NCBI RefSeq assembly: GCF_003011965.1
Contig: NZ_PXWG01000012.1
Coordinates: 1-64,000, forward strand
Origin: Streptosporangium nondiastaticum
GTDB taxonomy: Bacteria; Actinomycetota; Actinomycetes; Streptomycetales; Streptomycetaceae
DNA length: 64,000 nt
Direction: 5' to 3'
Shown here: one piece after another, positions 21,253-31,088 of the stretch
Numbering within the stretch: position 1 is the stretch's first letter
Layout: each line of letters begins with the position of its first letter
Translations under genes and position numbers: made by a program
Notes under the pieces: generated by a model
What the model was told of the DNA's origin: nothing
The model's input: the letters and a program-made list of their open reading frames with translations, nothing else
Databases searched by the model: none

Positions 21253-22380
21253 CTACGCCCGGCTCTCCGAGGCGGTGGCGGGCGCCTGCGGCTCCCCGGG
21301 CGCCGCCGGCCCCTGCAGCGCGCCCAGCACCCACGGCACGTGCTTGCGCTGCACGCCGATGAGCACCTCGTCGTCGCCGTCGCGGCAGACGAGGACCACC
21401 TGGCGGAGCGCCTTCCGCCAGCCGCGGGTCTCCGCGGTGACGCCCGACGGGTCCGACCAGTACGGCACGCGGACGCGCTCGACGACCAGCGTGCGCGGCA
21501 GGACCCTGCGCAGGGCGCGGCCCTCCGGGTCGGGGGTCACCGCCAGCAGGCCGGGGCCCACCACCAGGTACGCGCCGATGAGCTCGCCGCGGTACGGGGT
21601 GCGCGCCGCGACGCCGCCCTCGACGCACTCCTCCCGCTCCGGCACGACCGGGGCGATCTCGAACTCCTCCGACTGCCGGCGGCGCACCCTGATGCGCCAC
21701 AGGGCGCCCAGGACGACCGGCACCGTGCCCGCCCCGGTCAGCACCAGGGCGGTCGGCATCGTGTCCGTGACCATGGGGGCGAGGAAGGCGACGATTCCGG
21801 TCAGGACGCCGGCGCACGGCAGCACGGTGGCCTGCCAGGCGTAGCGGGCGGGGTGGCGGCCGACCTGCCGGACCATCCAGTAGGTGAGCCAGGCGAAGGT
21901 GCCGCCCAGCGCGAGCAGCCCCATGCCGCAGGCGAACGGCAGGCGGTAGGCGTCCTTCGGCTGGTCGGCGGTGAGCTGCACGGTGCCGCGGAAGTCGACG
22001 AAGCGGATCTTGCCCCGCCAGTAGGTCGCCTTCACCGGGTCGCCCGGTTTGACCCTGCCGAAGACCGAGGCCGGGCCGTTCATCTCGGCGCGGTGGGTGT
22101 CGCCGCCGCGGCCGGTGATGGTGAGCCAGTAGTGCGTCGTCTTGCCCCGGGGCACGGTCTCCGTGCCCTTCACCGTGCCCTCGATCGTCTTGCGGCACTC
22201 CAGGGCCGGCTCGTCGCCCACGCACGCGGACGCCGTCGCGAAGGCCCGGCTGTCGGCGCGCTTGCCGGGCACGGTGACGAACAGCAGGAAGAGCGCGGCG
22301 AGCACGCACACGAGGCTCGCGGCGGCGGCGGAACGGACGGGATGGCGGCGCCTGCGGCGCCGGCGGCGGGAGGAGGTCAC
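21253..22380 (-). CDS. membrane protein of unknown function, Arg-rich N-terminus
   Basis: 375 residues. The cytoplasmic N-terminus is a run of arginines followed by a hydrophobic segment (ASLVCVLAALFLLFVTV). A soluble extracytoplasmic-looking region with two cysteines (ASACVGDEPALECRK) comes next, then a three-segment membrane block (around residues 155-235) and a long C-terminal soluble domain rich in beta-strands. Layout resembles DUF3592-type proteins, but I do not recognise it with confidence. No good ribosome site supports the GTG start. It converges on the TerB-like gene with a 30-base gap. Confidence 0.7.
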   Translation of the reverse strand: MTSSRRRRRRRRHPVRSAAAASLVCVLAALFLLFVTVPGKRADSRAFATASACVGDEPALECRKTIEGTVKGTETVPRGKTTHYWLTITGRGGDTHRAEMNGPASVFGRVKPGDPVKATYWRGKIRFVDFRGTVQLTADQPKDAYRLPFACGMGLLALGGTFAWLTYWMVRQVGRHPARYAWQATVLPCAGVLTGIVAFLAPMVTDTMPTALVLTGAGTVPVVLGALWRIRVRRRQSEEFEIAPVVPEREECVEGGVAARTPYRGELIGAYLVVGPGLLAVTPDPEGRALRRVLPRTLVVERVRVPYWSDPSGVTAETRGWRKALRQVVLVCRDGDDEVLIGVQRKHVPWVLGALQGPAAPGEPQAPATASESRA

Positions 22381-22479
22381 CGGGTACTCACTGGGGGGAG
22401 GAAGATCGACATGGCGCTCACATTGTGCCCTCGTCAGGCGCGGGCGCTGACGCCCTCGTGGGTACGGGAGAATAGCCCT

Positions 22480-22547
22480 ATGAGCCTCTTCCGCGACGAC
22501 GGCATCGTGCTGCGCACGCAAAAGCTGGGCGAGGCCGATCGCATCAT
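22480..22547 (+). pseudogene. duplicated 5' end of recO
   Basis: 68 bases repeat the first codons of recO with an offset of 128, beginning exactly at the ATG. The last 59 bases are identical between the copies; the only differences are two synonymous ones near the start (AGC CTC here, AGT CTT in intact recO). Upstream sequence (GGGAG nine bases before ATG) is a normal ribosome site, so this may be the original recO start, now followed by an unrelated 60-base spacer. Read through, it would give a short peptide only. Confidence 0.93.
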
Positions 22548-22607
22548 GCTGCTTTCTCCCGGGGGGCAACCCCCGGACCCCCGGCCGGAAACCCGTGGGG
22601 GTGCGCG
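22548..22607 (+). repeat. GC-rich spacer between the two recO starts, shared with the permease duplication
   Basis: The first 18 bases (GCTGCTTTCTCCCGGGGG) and a later CCCCCGGACCCCCGGCCGG match the spacer at 43881-43945 at 16 of 18 and 18 of 19 positions. The two halves can pair into a hairpin. Confidence 0.65.
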
Positions 22608-23354
22608 ATGAGTCTTTTCCGCGACGACGGCATCGTGCTGCGCACGCAAAAGCTGGGCGAGGCCGATCGCATCATCACCCTCCTCACGCGCGGGCACGGG
22701 CGGGTGCGGGCCGTGGCCCGGGGCGTGCGGCGGACCAAGTCGAAGTTCGGGGCGCGCCTTGAGCCGTTCTCGCACGTCGACGTGCAGTTCTTCGCGCGGG
22801 GGAGCGAGCTCGTCGGGCGCAGCCTGCCGCTGTGCACGCAGAGCGAGACCATCGCCGCGTACGGCGGCTCCATCGTCACCGACTACGCCCGCTACACCGC
22901 CGGCACCGCCATGCTGGAGACCGCCGAGCGGTTCACCGACCACGAGGGCGAACCGGCCGTCCAGCAGTACTTGCTGCTCGTCGGCGGGCTGCGCGTGCTC
23001 GCCGCGGGCGAGCACGCCCCGGGCCTCGTCCTGGACGCCTTCCTGCTGCGCTCCCTCGCCGTCAACGGCTACGCGCCCAGCTTCGGCGCCTGCGCCCGGT
23101 GCGGAATGCCCGGTCCGAACCGGTTCTTCTCGGTGGCCGCGGGCGGTGTGGTCTGCGGTGAGTGCCGGGTGCCCGGAAGCGTCGTACCCTCCTCGGAGGC
23201 GATCGGGCTGCTCGGTGCGCTGCTGACCGGCGACTGGGCTACGGCGGACGCCTGCGAGCCGCGCCACGTCAGAGAAGGCAGCGGCCTGGTCGCGGCATAT
23301 CTGCACTGGCACCTGGAGCGGGGCCTCCGCTCGCTCCGGTATGTCGAGAAATAG
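22608..23354 (+). CDS. recO: DNA repair protein RecO
   Basis: 248 residues. The N-terminal OB-fold starts [19 protein letters not shown]; the C-terminal domain has the zinc cysteines CARCG and CGECR. RecO loads RecA on gaps with RecR. The ATG is preceded by GGGGGTG rather than a standard site, and codons 3-4 (AGT CTT) are unusual for this genome; the sequence upstream of the ATG is the duplication spacer, so the current 5' end may have been brought in by recombination. The stop is 29 bases before uppS, and both are probably co-transcribed. Confidence 0.95.
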   Translation: MSLFRDDGIVLRTQKLGEADRIITLLTRGHGRVRAVARGVRRTKSKFGARLEPFSHVDVQFFARGSELVGRSLPLCTQSETIAAYGGSIVTDYARYTAGTAMLETAERFTDHEGEPAVQQYLLLVGGLRVLAAGEHAPGLVLDAFLLRSLAVNGYAPSFGACARCGMPGPNRFFSVAAGGVVCGECRVPGSVVPSSEAIGLLGALLTGDWATADACEPRHVREGSGLVAAYLHWHLERGLRSLRYVEK

Positions 23355-23383
23355 GGAAAAGGGACCAAGGAGTAGTGGCACGC

Positions 23384-24211
23384 ATGGCACGACGCGGGAT
23401 TCTGGGCCGTTCCCGACGCGAGTACCGCACACCCGACCCGCACCCGACCGGGGCGCGGCCGCCGAAGATCCCCGGTGAGCTGGTCCCCGAGCACGTGGCG
23501 ATCGTCATGGACGGCAACGGCCGCTGGGCCAAGGAGCGCGGCCTGCCGCGCACCGAGGGCCACAAGGTCGGCGCCGAGCGGGTGCTGGACGTGCTGCAGG
23601 GCGCGATCGAGATGGGCGTCGGGAGCATCTCCCTCTACGCCTTCTCCACCGAGAACTGGCGGCGCTCGCCGGACGAGGTGCGCTTCCTGATGAACTTCAA
23701 CCGCGACTTCATCCGCAAGACCCGCGACCAGCTCGACGAGCTCGGCATCCGGGTGCGCTGGGTGGGCCGCATGCCCAAGCTGTGGCGCTCGGTGGCCAAG
23801 GAGCTCCAGATCGCCCAGGAGCAGACCAAGGACAACGACAAGCTCACGCTGTACTTCTGCATGAACTACGGCGGGCGCGCGGAGATCGCGGACGCGGCGC
23901 AGGCGATGGCGGAGGACGTGCGGGCGGGCCGCCTCGACCCGTCCAAGGTCACCGAGAAGACCTTCGCGAAGTACCTCTACTACCCGGACATGCCGGACGT
24001 GGACCTCTTCCTGCGGCCCTCCGGCGAGCAGCGCACCTCCAACTACCTGATCTGGCAGAGCGCGTACGCCGAGATGGTCTTCCAGGACGTGCTGTGGCCG
24101 GACTTCGACCGCCGCCACCTGTGGAACGCCTGCCTGGAGTTCGCGCAGCGGGACCGCCGGTTCGGCGGCGCGATCCCGAACGCCGTGGAGGACGGCGGCG
24201 CTTCGGAGTAG
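23384..24211 (+). CDS. uppS: isoprenyl transferase / undecaprenyl diphosphate synthase
   Basis: 275 residues. [17 protein letters not shown] contains the catalytic Asp; [13 protein letters not shown], and [19 protein letters not shown] near the C-terminus are the conserved cis-prenyltransferase regions. It makes the long polyprenyl diphosphate carrier for cell wall synthesis. AAGGAG lies 11 bases before the ATG; an in-frame GTG nine bases earlier is too close to that site. Paired with recO in an operon, as in other Streptomyces from memory. Confidence 0.94.
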   Translation: MARRGILGRSRREYRTPDPHPTGARPPKIPGELVPEHVAIVMDGNGRWAKERGLPRTEGHKVGAERVLDVLQGAIEMGVGSISLYAFSTENWRRSPDEVRFLMNFNRDFIRKTRDQLDELGIRVRWVGRMPKLWRSVAKELQIAQEQTKDNDKLTLYFCMNYGGRAEIADAAQAMAEDVRAGRLDPSKVTEKTFAKYLYYPDMPDVDLFLRPSGEQRTSNYLIWQSAYAEMVFQDVLWPDFDRRHLWNACLEFAQRDRRFGGAIPNAVEDGGASE

Positions 24212-24240
24212 CGCGCGTGACTTCGGAGTAGCACGCGCGA
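24201..24240 (+). repeat. 20-bp tandem duplication spanning the uppS stop
   Basis: Two adjacent 20-base copies of CTTCGGAGTAGCRCGCGYGA, the first of which carries the last two sense codons and the stop of uppS. Copies differ at two positions. Confidence 0.85.
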
Positions 24241-24268
24241 AGGGCCCCGGGCGATGCCCGGGGCCCTT
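24240..24268. terminator. bidirectional terminator between uppS and zur
   Basis: A 13-bp perfect stem (AAGGGCCCCGGGC) with a GAT loop between convergent genes; it overlaps the last base of the 20-bp repeat. Confidence 0.85.
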
Positions 24269-24280
24269 CCCATGCGTGCG

Positions 24281-24691
24281 TCAGCGCTTCGCCGCGCAGT
24301 CCCCGCAGGTGCCGAAGATCTCGATCGTGTGCGCGACGTCCACGAAGCCGTGCTCCTCCGCGATGGAGTCGGCCCACTTCTCTACGGCGGGGCCCTCCAC
24401 CTCGACGGCCTTGCCGCACAGCCGGCAGACCAGGTGGTGGTGGTGCCCGCTGGAGCAGCGGCGGTAGACCGCCTCGCCCTCGCTGGTGCGCAGCACGTCG
24501 ACCTCGCCCGCGTCGGCGAGGGACTGCAGCGTGCGGTAGACCGTGGTCAGGCCGACCGAGGCACCGCGGTGCTTGAGCATGTCGTGGAGCTCTTGCGCGC
24601 TACGGAACTCGTCCACCTCGTCGAGCGCGGCCGCCACCGCTGCCCGCTGCTTGGTGGACCGGCCGCGTACGGGGGGACCCGCCGTCGCCAC
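24281..24691 (-). CDS. zur: zinc uptake regulator Zur (Fur family)
   Basis: 136 residues. Winged helix in residues 10-85 (SVGLTTVYRTLQSLADAG recognition region), then the metal-sensing part with CSSGHHHHLVCRLC and the C-terminal CGDC zinc knot. The His-rich sensing segment and location beside znuBC identify it as Zur rather than Fur. The GTG start has GGAGG six bases upstream. Last gene of the cluster zur is transcribed in the same direction as znuACB; with zinc bound it should repress znuACB through the two boxes at 27461-27497. Confidence 0.93.
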   Translation of the reverse strand: MATAGPPVRGRSTKQRAAVAAALDEVDEFRSAQELHDMLKHRGASVGLTTVYRTLQSLADAGEVDVLRTSEGEAVYRRCSSGHHHHLVCRLCGKAVEVEGPAVEKWADSIAEEHGFVDVAHTIEIFGTCGDCAAKR

Positions 24692-24796
24692 AGTTGCCTC
24701 CTCCAGCTCGCATGAACACCCATCCGCACATGTCGCACGGCAATTGTGCCAGTCCGCGAGAGCGGGTGGGCAAGCCCCGACGGGCCCCGGCGGGCG

Positions 24797-25687
24797 TCAG
24801 ACCCTGACGTCGTCCGCCGCCGTGCGCTCCCCGGGCGCCTCCAGGGTGCACTCCTCCGCGGCCGCCGTCCTCCCCGCCCGCCGCTTCGCCAGGGGCGTGG
24901 CGAGCGCCGTGAGGACGACGAACAGGCCGATGGCGAAGAGCACGATGGTCGCGCCGGACGGCACGTCGGCGTAGTAGGACGTGGCGGTGCCGGACACCGT
25001 CACGGTGACGCCGATGCCGACCGCCAGGGCGAAGGTCGCCTTGAAGCTGCGGGCGATCTGCTGCGAGGCGGCCACCGGGATCACCATCAGGGCGCTGACG
25101 AGCAGCAGGCCCACGACGCGCATGGCGACGGTGACGGTGACGGCGGCGGTGACGGCCACGAGCAGGTTCAGCATCCGCACCGGCAGCCCGGTGACGCGCG
25201 CGAACTCCTCGTCCTGGCAGATGGCGAAGAGCTGGCGGCGCAGCCCGACCGTGGTGAGGATCACAAAGGCGGCCAGGATGCAGATCGCGACGAGGTCCTC
25301 CTCCGAGACCGTGGCGATCGACCCGAAGAGATAGCTGCTCAGGTTGGCGCTGGAGCCGCTGTCGGAGAGGTTCATCAGCATCACGCCGCCGGCCATGCCG
25401 CCGTAGAAGAGCATGGCCAGCGCGATGTCGCCGCGCGTCCGCCCGTACCAGCGGATCAGCTCCATGACGACGGCGCCCGCGATGCACACCGCGGTGGCCA
25501 TCCACACGGGGCTTTCGTTCAGCAGGAAGCCGAGGCCGACGCCGGTGAGGGCGACGTGGCCGAGGCCGTCGCCCATGAGGGCCTGGCGGCGCTGGACGAG
25601 GTAGGTGCCGATGGCGGGCGCGGTGACGCCGACGAGGAGCGCCGCGAGCAGCGCCCGCTGCATGAAGGCGAGGTCGAGGATGTCCAT
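24797..25687 (-). CDS. znuB: zinc ABC transporter permease ZnuB
   Basis: 296 residues with about eight or nine hydrophobic segments, starting LDLAFMQRALLAALLVGVTAP, typical of the ABC-3 permease family for zinc and manganese. Its ATG overlaps the znuC stop by one base (TGATG), so translation is coupled. A 105-base gap separates it from zur, which may have its own promoter. Confidence 0.92.
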   Translation of the reverse strand: MDILDLAFMQRALLAALLVGVTAPAIGTYLVQRRQALMGDGLGHVALTGVGLGFLLNESPVWMATAVCIAGAVVMELIRWYGRTRGDIALAMLFYGGMAGGVMLMNLSDSGSSANLSSYLFGSIATVSEEDLVAICILAAFVILTTVGLRRQLFAICQDEEFARVTGLPVRMLNLLVAVTAAVTVTVAMRVVGLLLVSALMVIPVAASQQIARSFKATFALAVGIGVTVTVSGTATSYYADVPSGATIVLFAIGLFVVLTALATPLAKRRAGRTAAAEECTLEAPGERTAADDVRV

Positions 25688-26454
25688 CAGGTCAGCAACC
25701 CTGTCCGAATCGGTTCCGCAGCCGGTCCGGCGTGCGGGTGTACGTGGTCGTGGCCGGGGAGCGCGTGCTGGCCCACGGCCTCCGGCGGGGGCCCGTCGTG
25801 GACGACGCAGCCGTCGCGGAGGACGACCGCGCGGTCGATGAGCGGCTCCAGCGGGCCGAGCTCGTGCAGCACGAGCAGGACGGTCGCGCCGCGGGCGACC
25901 TGGGCGCGCAGGGCTTCGGCGAGCACCTCCTGGCTCGCGAGGTCCACGCCGGCCATCGGCTCGTCCATGATCAGCAGTTCGGGTTCGCCGGCCAGGGCGC
26001 GGGCGATGAGCACCCGCTGGTGCTGGCCGCCGGAGAGCGCGTCCACCGGGTCGCCGAGCCGGTCCGCCATGCCGACGAGCTCCAGGGCGCGTATGACCGC
26101 CTCCTTGTCGGCCCTGCGCATCATCCCGAACCGGGTGCGGGCGAGCCGCCCGGACGAGACGACCTCGCGGACGGTCGCGGGCACCCCGCCGGCGGCGGTG
26201 GTGCGCTGCGGGACGTAGCCCACGCGGGCCCAGTCGCGGAAGCGGCGCTGCGGGGTGCCGAACAGCTCCAGCTCGCCGCCGGTGAGCGGCACCTGGCCGA
26301 CGATGCTGCGCACGGCGGTGGACTTGCCCGAGCCGTTGGCGCCGAGCAGGGCGACGACCTCGCCGGGGCGCACGGCCAGGTCCACGCCGCGCAGCACGGG
26401 GCGGCCGCCGAGGCTCGCGACGCCGCCCCGCAGGGCTATGACGGGCTGCTCCAT
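25687..26454 (-). CDS. znuC: zinc ABC transporter ATP-binding protein ZnuC
   Basis: 255 residues. Walker A GANGSGKST, signature LSGGQHQRV, Walker B ELLIMDEP. The C-terminal tail is His-rich (QHALPGHDHVHPHAG), a frequent feature of zinc systems. The ATG is chosen because GGAGGAG is six bases upstream; an in-frame ATG eight codons earlier lies before that site. It follows znuA by 20 bases. Confidence 0.93.
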   Translation of the reverse strand: MEQPVIALRGGVASLGGRPVLRGVDLAVRPGEVVALLGANGSGKSTAVRSIVGQVPLTGGELELFGTPQRRFRDWARVGYVPQRTTAAGGVPATVREVVSSGRLARTRFGMMRRADKEAVIRALELVGMADRLGDPVDALSGGQHQRVLIARALAGEPELLIMDEPMAGVDLASQEVLAEALRAQVARGATVLLVLHELGPLEPLIDRAVVLRDGCVVHDGPPPEAVGQHALPGHDHVHPHAGPAAEPIRTGLLT

Positions 26455-26474
26455 GGTGATCTCCTCCCGGGCGC

Positions 26475-27461
26475 TCACTTGGTGCCCAGCGCCTTCTGCA
26501 GGGCGGCCAGGTTGGCCTCCATGACCTCGACGTAGTCGTGGCCCCTGGAGTCGTCCGTGATGCCCTCGATGGGGTCCAGGACGTCGGTCTTCAGCTTCAG
26601 GTCCTTGGCCAGCGTCTTCGCGGTCGCCGGGTTGGCGAGCGTCTCGAAGAAGATCGTCGAGACGTGGTGCTCCTCCGCGAGCGCGTGCAGGTCCTTGATG
26701 CGGGCGGCGCTGGGCTCCGACTCGGGGTCGAGGCCACTGATGGACTCCTCGGTGAGGCCGTAGCGCTCCGCCAGGTAGCCGAAGGCCGCGTGGGTGGTGA
26801 TGAAGGTGTCCGAGGCGCGGTTCTTCAGGCCGTCCCTGAACTTCGCGTCGAGGGCGCCGAGCTTCTTCGCCAGGGCGGCGGCGTTCTTCTCATAGTCGCC
26901 CTTGTGCTCCGGGTCCGCCTCCGCGAGGGTCTTCGCGACGCCCTTGGCGGCCTCGGCGTACTTCACCGGGTCGAGCCAGATGTGGGGGTCGGAGCCGCCC
27001 TCGTGCTCGGAGTGCGAGTGGTTGTCGCCCGTGGTGTGGTGGTGGCCGTCGACCTCGGTGCCGTGCTGCTCCAGCGCGGTGAGGGAGGCCACGTCCACGG
27101 CGTGCTCGTTCTTCGACTGCTTGATCGCCTCGTCGACGGCGGGCTGGAGGCCCTTGAGGTAGACGATGGCGCCCGCGTCGGCGAGGGAGCCGATCTGCCG
27201 GGGCTTGAGCTCCAGGTCGTGCGGCTCGACGCCGGGCTTGGTCAGGCTGGTCACGCTGACGTGGTCGCCGCCGATCTGCTCGGCGAGGTACTGCATCGGG
27301 TAGAACGACGCCACCACGGCGAGCTTGCCGTCCGCCGCCTTGCCCGCGCCGTCGGCGGAGGAGCAGGCGGAGAGGCCGAGCAGCCCCAGAGCGGCGGCCG
27401 TGGCGACGGCGGCGGTGCGTATTCGGGGAGCGCGGGCACGGAGCGGACGACTTACGTTCAT
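26475..27461 (-). CDS. znuA: zinc-binding lipoprotein ZnuA
   Basis: 328 residues. Signal peptide with lipobox LSACS near residue 30, then the cluster A-I metal-binding fold with a His/Asp-rich loop (DGHHHTTGDNHSHSEHEGG) between the metal ligands, a ZnuA hallmark. Conserved His ligands also occur in GVEPHDLEL, SDPHIWLDP and FITTHAAFGY. The ATG at 27461 sits at the edge of the first Zur box. Other in-frame ATGs at 27470 and 27479 lie inside that box, so the mRNA leader must be very short or absent. Confidence 0.92.
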   Translation of the reverse strand: MNVSRPLRARAPRIRTAAVATAAALGLLGLSACSSADGAGKAADGKLAVVASFYPMQYLAEQIGGDHVSVTSLTKPGVEPHDLELKPRQIGSLADAGAIVYLKGLQPAVDEAIKQSKNEHAVDVASLTALEQHGTEVDGHHHTTGDNHSHSEHEGGSDPHIWLDPVKYAEAAKGVAKTLAEADPEHKGDYEKNAAALAKKLGALDAKFRDGLKNRASDTFITTHAAFGYLAERYGLTEESISGLDPESEPSAARIKDLHALAEEHHVSTIFFETLANPATAKTLAKDLKLKTDVLDPIEGITDDSRGHDYVEVMEANLAALQKALGTK

Positions 27462-27497
27462 GACAGTCATTTTCAACAAAGATGGAAACGATTGTCA
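27461..27497. promoter_or_regulatory. two Zur-like operators upstream of znuA
   Basis: Box 1, TGACAGTCATTTTCA (27461-27475), and box 2, TGGAAACGATTGTCA (27483-27497), both fit the TGN11CA palindromic Zur consensus TGAAAATGATTTTCA. Starts are 22 bp apart, two helical turns, so two dimers could bind the same face. They overlap the znuA start and are 150 bp from glyS. Confidence 0.8.
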
Positions 27498-27648
27498 ACA
27501 AGAGGCGTTCAAAGAGGCCCAAAAAGGGGCCCGCGGGTGATCGCGGAACGGCGTGGTCAAGCCAAGGCCAGAGCCGATTTGATGAGAGGGGGTGCAGCGC
27601 CGGTAACCTGAATCATTCGCTGTTCGTCGTCGCAATGAAGAGAGCACC

Positions 27649-29031
<1,383 letters not shown>

Positions 29032-29051
29032 CGACCGCCCGTCACGGCCCG

Positions 29052-29088
29052 ACGGCCCCGGTCCCCGCTCGGCGGGGGCCGGGGCCGT
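29052..29088 (+). terminator. terminator of glyS
   Basis: A 17-bp GC-rich stem with one G-T wobble and a TCG loop, 20 bases after the stop. Confidence 0.8.
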
Positions 29089-29097
29089 CCCCGTTCC

Positions 29098-29133
29098 CGT
29101 TCTCGGGGTGGTGACAGCACCACCCCGAGAACG
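29098..29133 (+). terminator. second hairpin after glyS
   Basis: A perfect 16-bp stem (CGTTCTCGGGGTGGTG and complement) with an ACAG loop follows the first hairpin by nine bases. It either backs up termination or forms a structure ahead of the kinase gene. Confidence 0.65.
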
Positions 29134-29182
29134 GAAAGCAGCGCCATGGAACGGCCCTGACCTGCGGCCTTACCGTTTGGGC

Positions 29183-30442
29183 ATGCGAATCACCAGCGTG
29201 GCCCGGGTCCTGCGCAAACCCTTCGACGGCGTGGGCCGGGCCGTCGCCTTCCTGACGACCGGCATCCTCGTGCAGCTCGCCCCCCTGCTCGTCCTCGCGG
29301 TGCCGTGGCTGAACGGCGGGCCCACCGAGGCGCTCAGCGTGATCGTCGCCGTGCTCGTGCCGCTCAGCGCCGTCGCCCTGGCCACGCCCGTGCTGACCGC
29401 GGCGCAGACCGCCCGCTTCCGCACCCGCCTGGGCGTGGCCATCCCCCGGCTCCCCGCCGTGGCCGGCGCGTCGCGGACGGACCGCGCCCGGCAGTGGCTG
29501 CGGACCCCCGCGACCTGGCGGCAGATCGGGTACCACCTGCTGGCCGGCCCCCTGATCGCCCTGGCCGGCGCGCTCACGCTCCTGCTGTGGGCCGCGGCCG
29601 GCGTCGCCGCCGGCGTCTACGTCTGGATCTGGGCGCTGCCCCCCGAGACGCGCGTCGAACACCTCGGCTACACCACCCAGGCCGTCTACGTGACCGCCAC
29701 CGGCCTCGCCGGGCTGTACGGCGCGGCCTGGCTCTCCCGCGCGCTCACCCGGCTCGACACCCGCACCGCCACCGCCCGGCTCGGCCCCAGCCGCGCCGAA
29801 CTCCTCCAGATGCGCGTCGAGGAGGTCACCGAGAGCCGCGCCGGCGTCCTGGACGCCGCCGACGCCGAACGCCGCCGCATCGAACGCGACCTCCACGACG
29901 GCGCGCAGCAGCGGCTCGTGTCGATGGCGGTCAACCTGGGGCTGGCCAAGGTGACGCTCAAGGACCTGCCCGACGACGCCCGCAAGGTCATCGACGAGGC
30001 GCACCGCGAGGCCAAGGAGGCCATCGCCGAACTCAGCAACCTCGTCCGCGGCCTGCACCCCGCCGTGCTGGAGGACCGCGGCCTCGACGCCGCGCTGTCC
30101 GGCATCGCCGAACGCGCGCCCCTGCCCGTCGGGCTGACGGTCCACCTGCCTGTCCGGCCCGCCCCCGCGGTCGAGGCCGTCGCCTACTTCGTCGTCTCCG
30201 AAGCGCTCGCCAACGTCGTCAAGCACGCGCGCGCGGGCCGGGCCGATGTCCGCGTCGAAACGCGCGGGGGCATACTTCTTGTCGTCGTCACCGACGACGG
30301 CGTGGGCGGAGCCGCCCCCGAAGGCGGCACCGGGCTGGCGGGGCTGGCCAAGCGGGTCGCGTCGGTCGACGGCACGTTCTCGATCAGCAGCCCCGCGGGG
30401 GGCCCGACCGTAGTCACCGTGGAGCTGCCGTGCGCGCCGTGA
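29183..30442 (+). CDS. NarL-type sensor histidine kinase
   Basis: 419 residues. Two pairs of hydrophobic segments in residues 15-190 form the membrane part with little extracellular loop; the kinase core starts with the HisKA_3 motif RRIERDLHDGAQQRLVSM with phospho-acceptor His, followed by the GHKL ATPase motifs DDGVGG and GTGLAGLAKRV. Such kinases respond to membrane or envelope cues. A TACCGT hexamer seven bases before the ATG and no ribosome site suggest a leaderless transcript. It overlaps the response regulator by 13 bases. Confidence 0.88.
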   Translation: MRITSVARVLRKPFDGVGRAVAFLTTGILVQLAPLLVLAVPWLNGGPTEALSVIVAVLVPLSAVALATPVLTAAQTARFRTRLGVAIPRLPAVAGASRTDRARQWLRTPATWRQIGYHLLAGPLIALAGALTLLLWAAAGVAAGVYVWIWALPPETRVEHLGYTTQAVYVTATGLAGLYGAAWLSRALTRLDTRTATARLGPSRAELLQMRVEEVTESRAGVLDAADAERRRIERDLHDGAQQRLVSMAVNLGLAKVTLKDLPDDARKVIDEAHREAKEAIAELSNLVRGLHPAVLEDRGLDAALSGIAERAPLPVGLTVHLPVRPAPAVEAVAYFVVSEALANVVKHARAGRADVRVETRGGILLVVVTDDGVGGAAPEGGTGLAGLAKRVASVDGTFSISSPAGGPTVVTVELPCAP

Positions 30443-31074
30443 TCGCCGAAGATTCCGTCCTGCTCCGGATCGGCCTGGTGAAGGTCCTGGAGACGGCCGG
30501 ATTCGACGTGGTCGCGGAGACCGGCGACGCGGAAGCGGTGCTGGCCGCGGTGGAGGAGCACCGGCCCGGCCTGGTCGTCCTCGACGTCCGCATGCCGCCC
30601 GGCTTCACCGACGAGGGCGTACGAGCCGCACTTGTCATCCGCAAGCAGTGGCCGGACACGGCCGTGCTGCTGCTCTCCCAGTACGTGGAGGAGCGCTACG
30701 CCGCCGACCTGCTCTCCGGCGACACGCGCGGCGTCGGCTACCTGCTCAAGGAACGCGTCGCCGACGTGGAGGAGTTCATCGACGCGCTGCGGCGTGTCGC
30801 GGGCGGCGGCACCGCGCTCGACCCACAGGTCGTCTCACAGCTGCTGCTGCGCCGGCACAGCGATCCGCTCGACCGGCTCACGCCGCGCGAGCGGGACGTG
30901 CTGGAGCTGATGGCGTCCGGGCGGTCCAACGCGGGCATCGCGCAGGCGCTGGTCGTCAGCGAGAGCGCCGTGGCCAAGCACATCAACTCGATCCTGGCGA
31001 AGCTGGACCTGCCGAAGGCGGACGCGGACCACCGGCGGGTGCTGGCGGTGCTGCGGTTCCTGGGCGTGGGCTGA
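30430..31074 (+). CDS. LuxR/NarL-type response regulator
   Basis: 214 residues. Receiver domain with acidic pocket (AEDS near residue 7) and phospho-acceptor Asp52 in LVVLDVRMPPG; C-terminal GerE helix-turn-helix from LTPRERDVLELMASGRSNAGIA. GTG start overlaps the kinase end, implying coupling; a second GTG three codons later gives a GTGA overlap and is also possible. Cognate partner of the preceding kinase. Targets unknown. Confidence 0.93.
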   Translation: MRAVIAEDSVLLRIGLVKVLETAGFDVVAETGDAEAVLAAVEEHRPGLVVLDVRMPPGFTDEGVRAALVIRKQWPDTAVLLLSQYVEERYAADLLSGDTRGVGYLLKERVADVEEFIDALRRVAGGGTALDPQVVSQLLLRRHSDPLDRLTPRERDVLELMASGRSNAGIAQALVVSESAVAKHINSILAKLDLPKADADHRRVLAVLRFLGVG

Positions 31075-31088
31075 CGGGTCCGCCCGGT

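Noticed and set aside
22548..22607. Assembly artefact as cause of the recO duplication
   Set aside because: The copies differ by silent substitutions at the start and have unrelated flanks; artefactual repeats would be identical.
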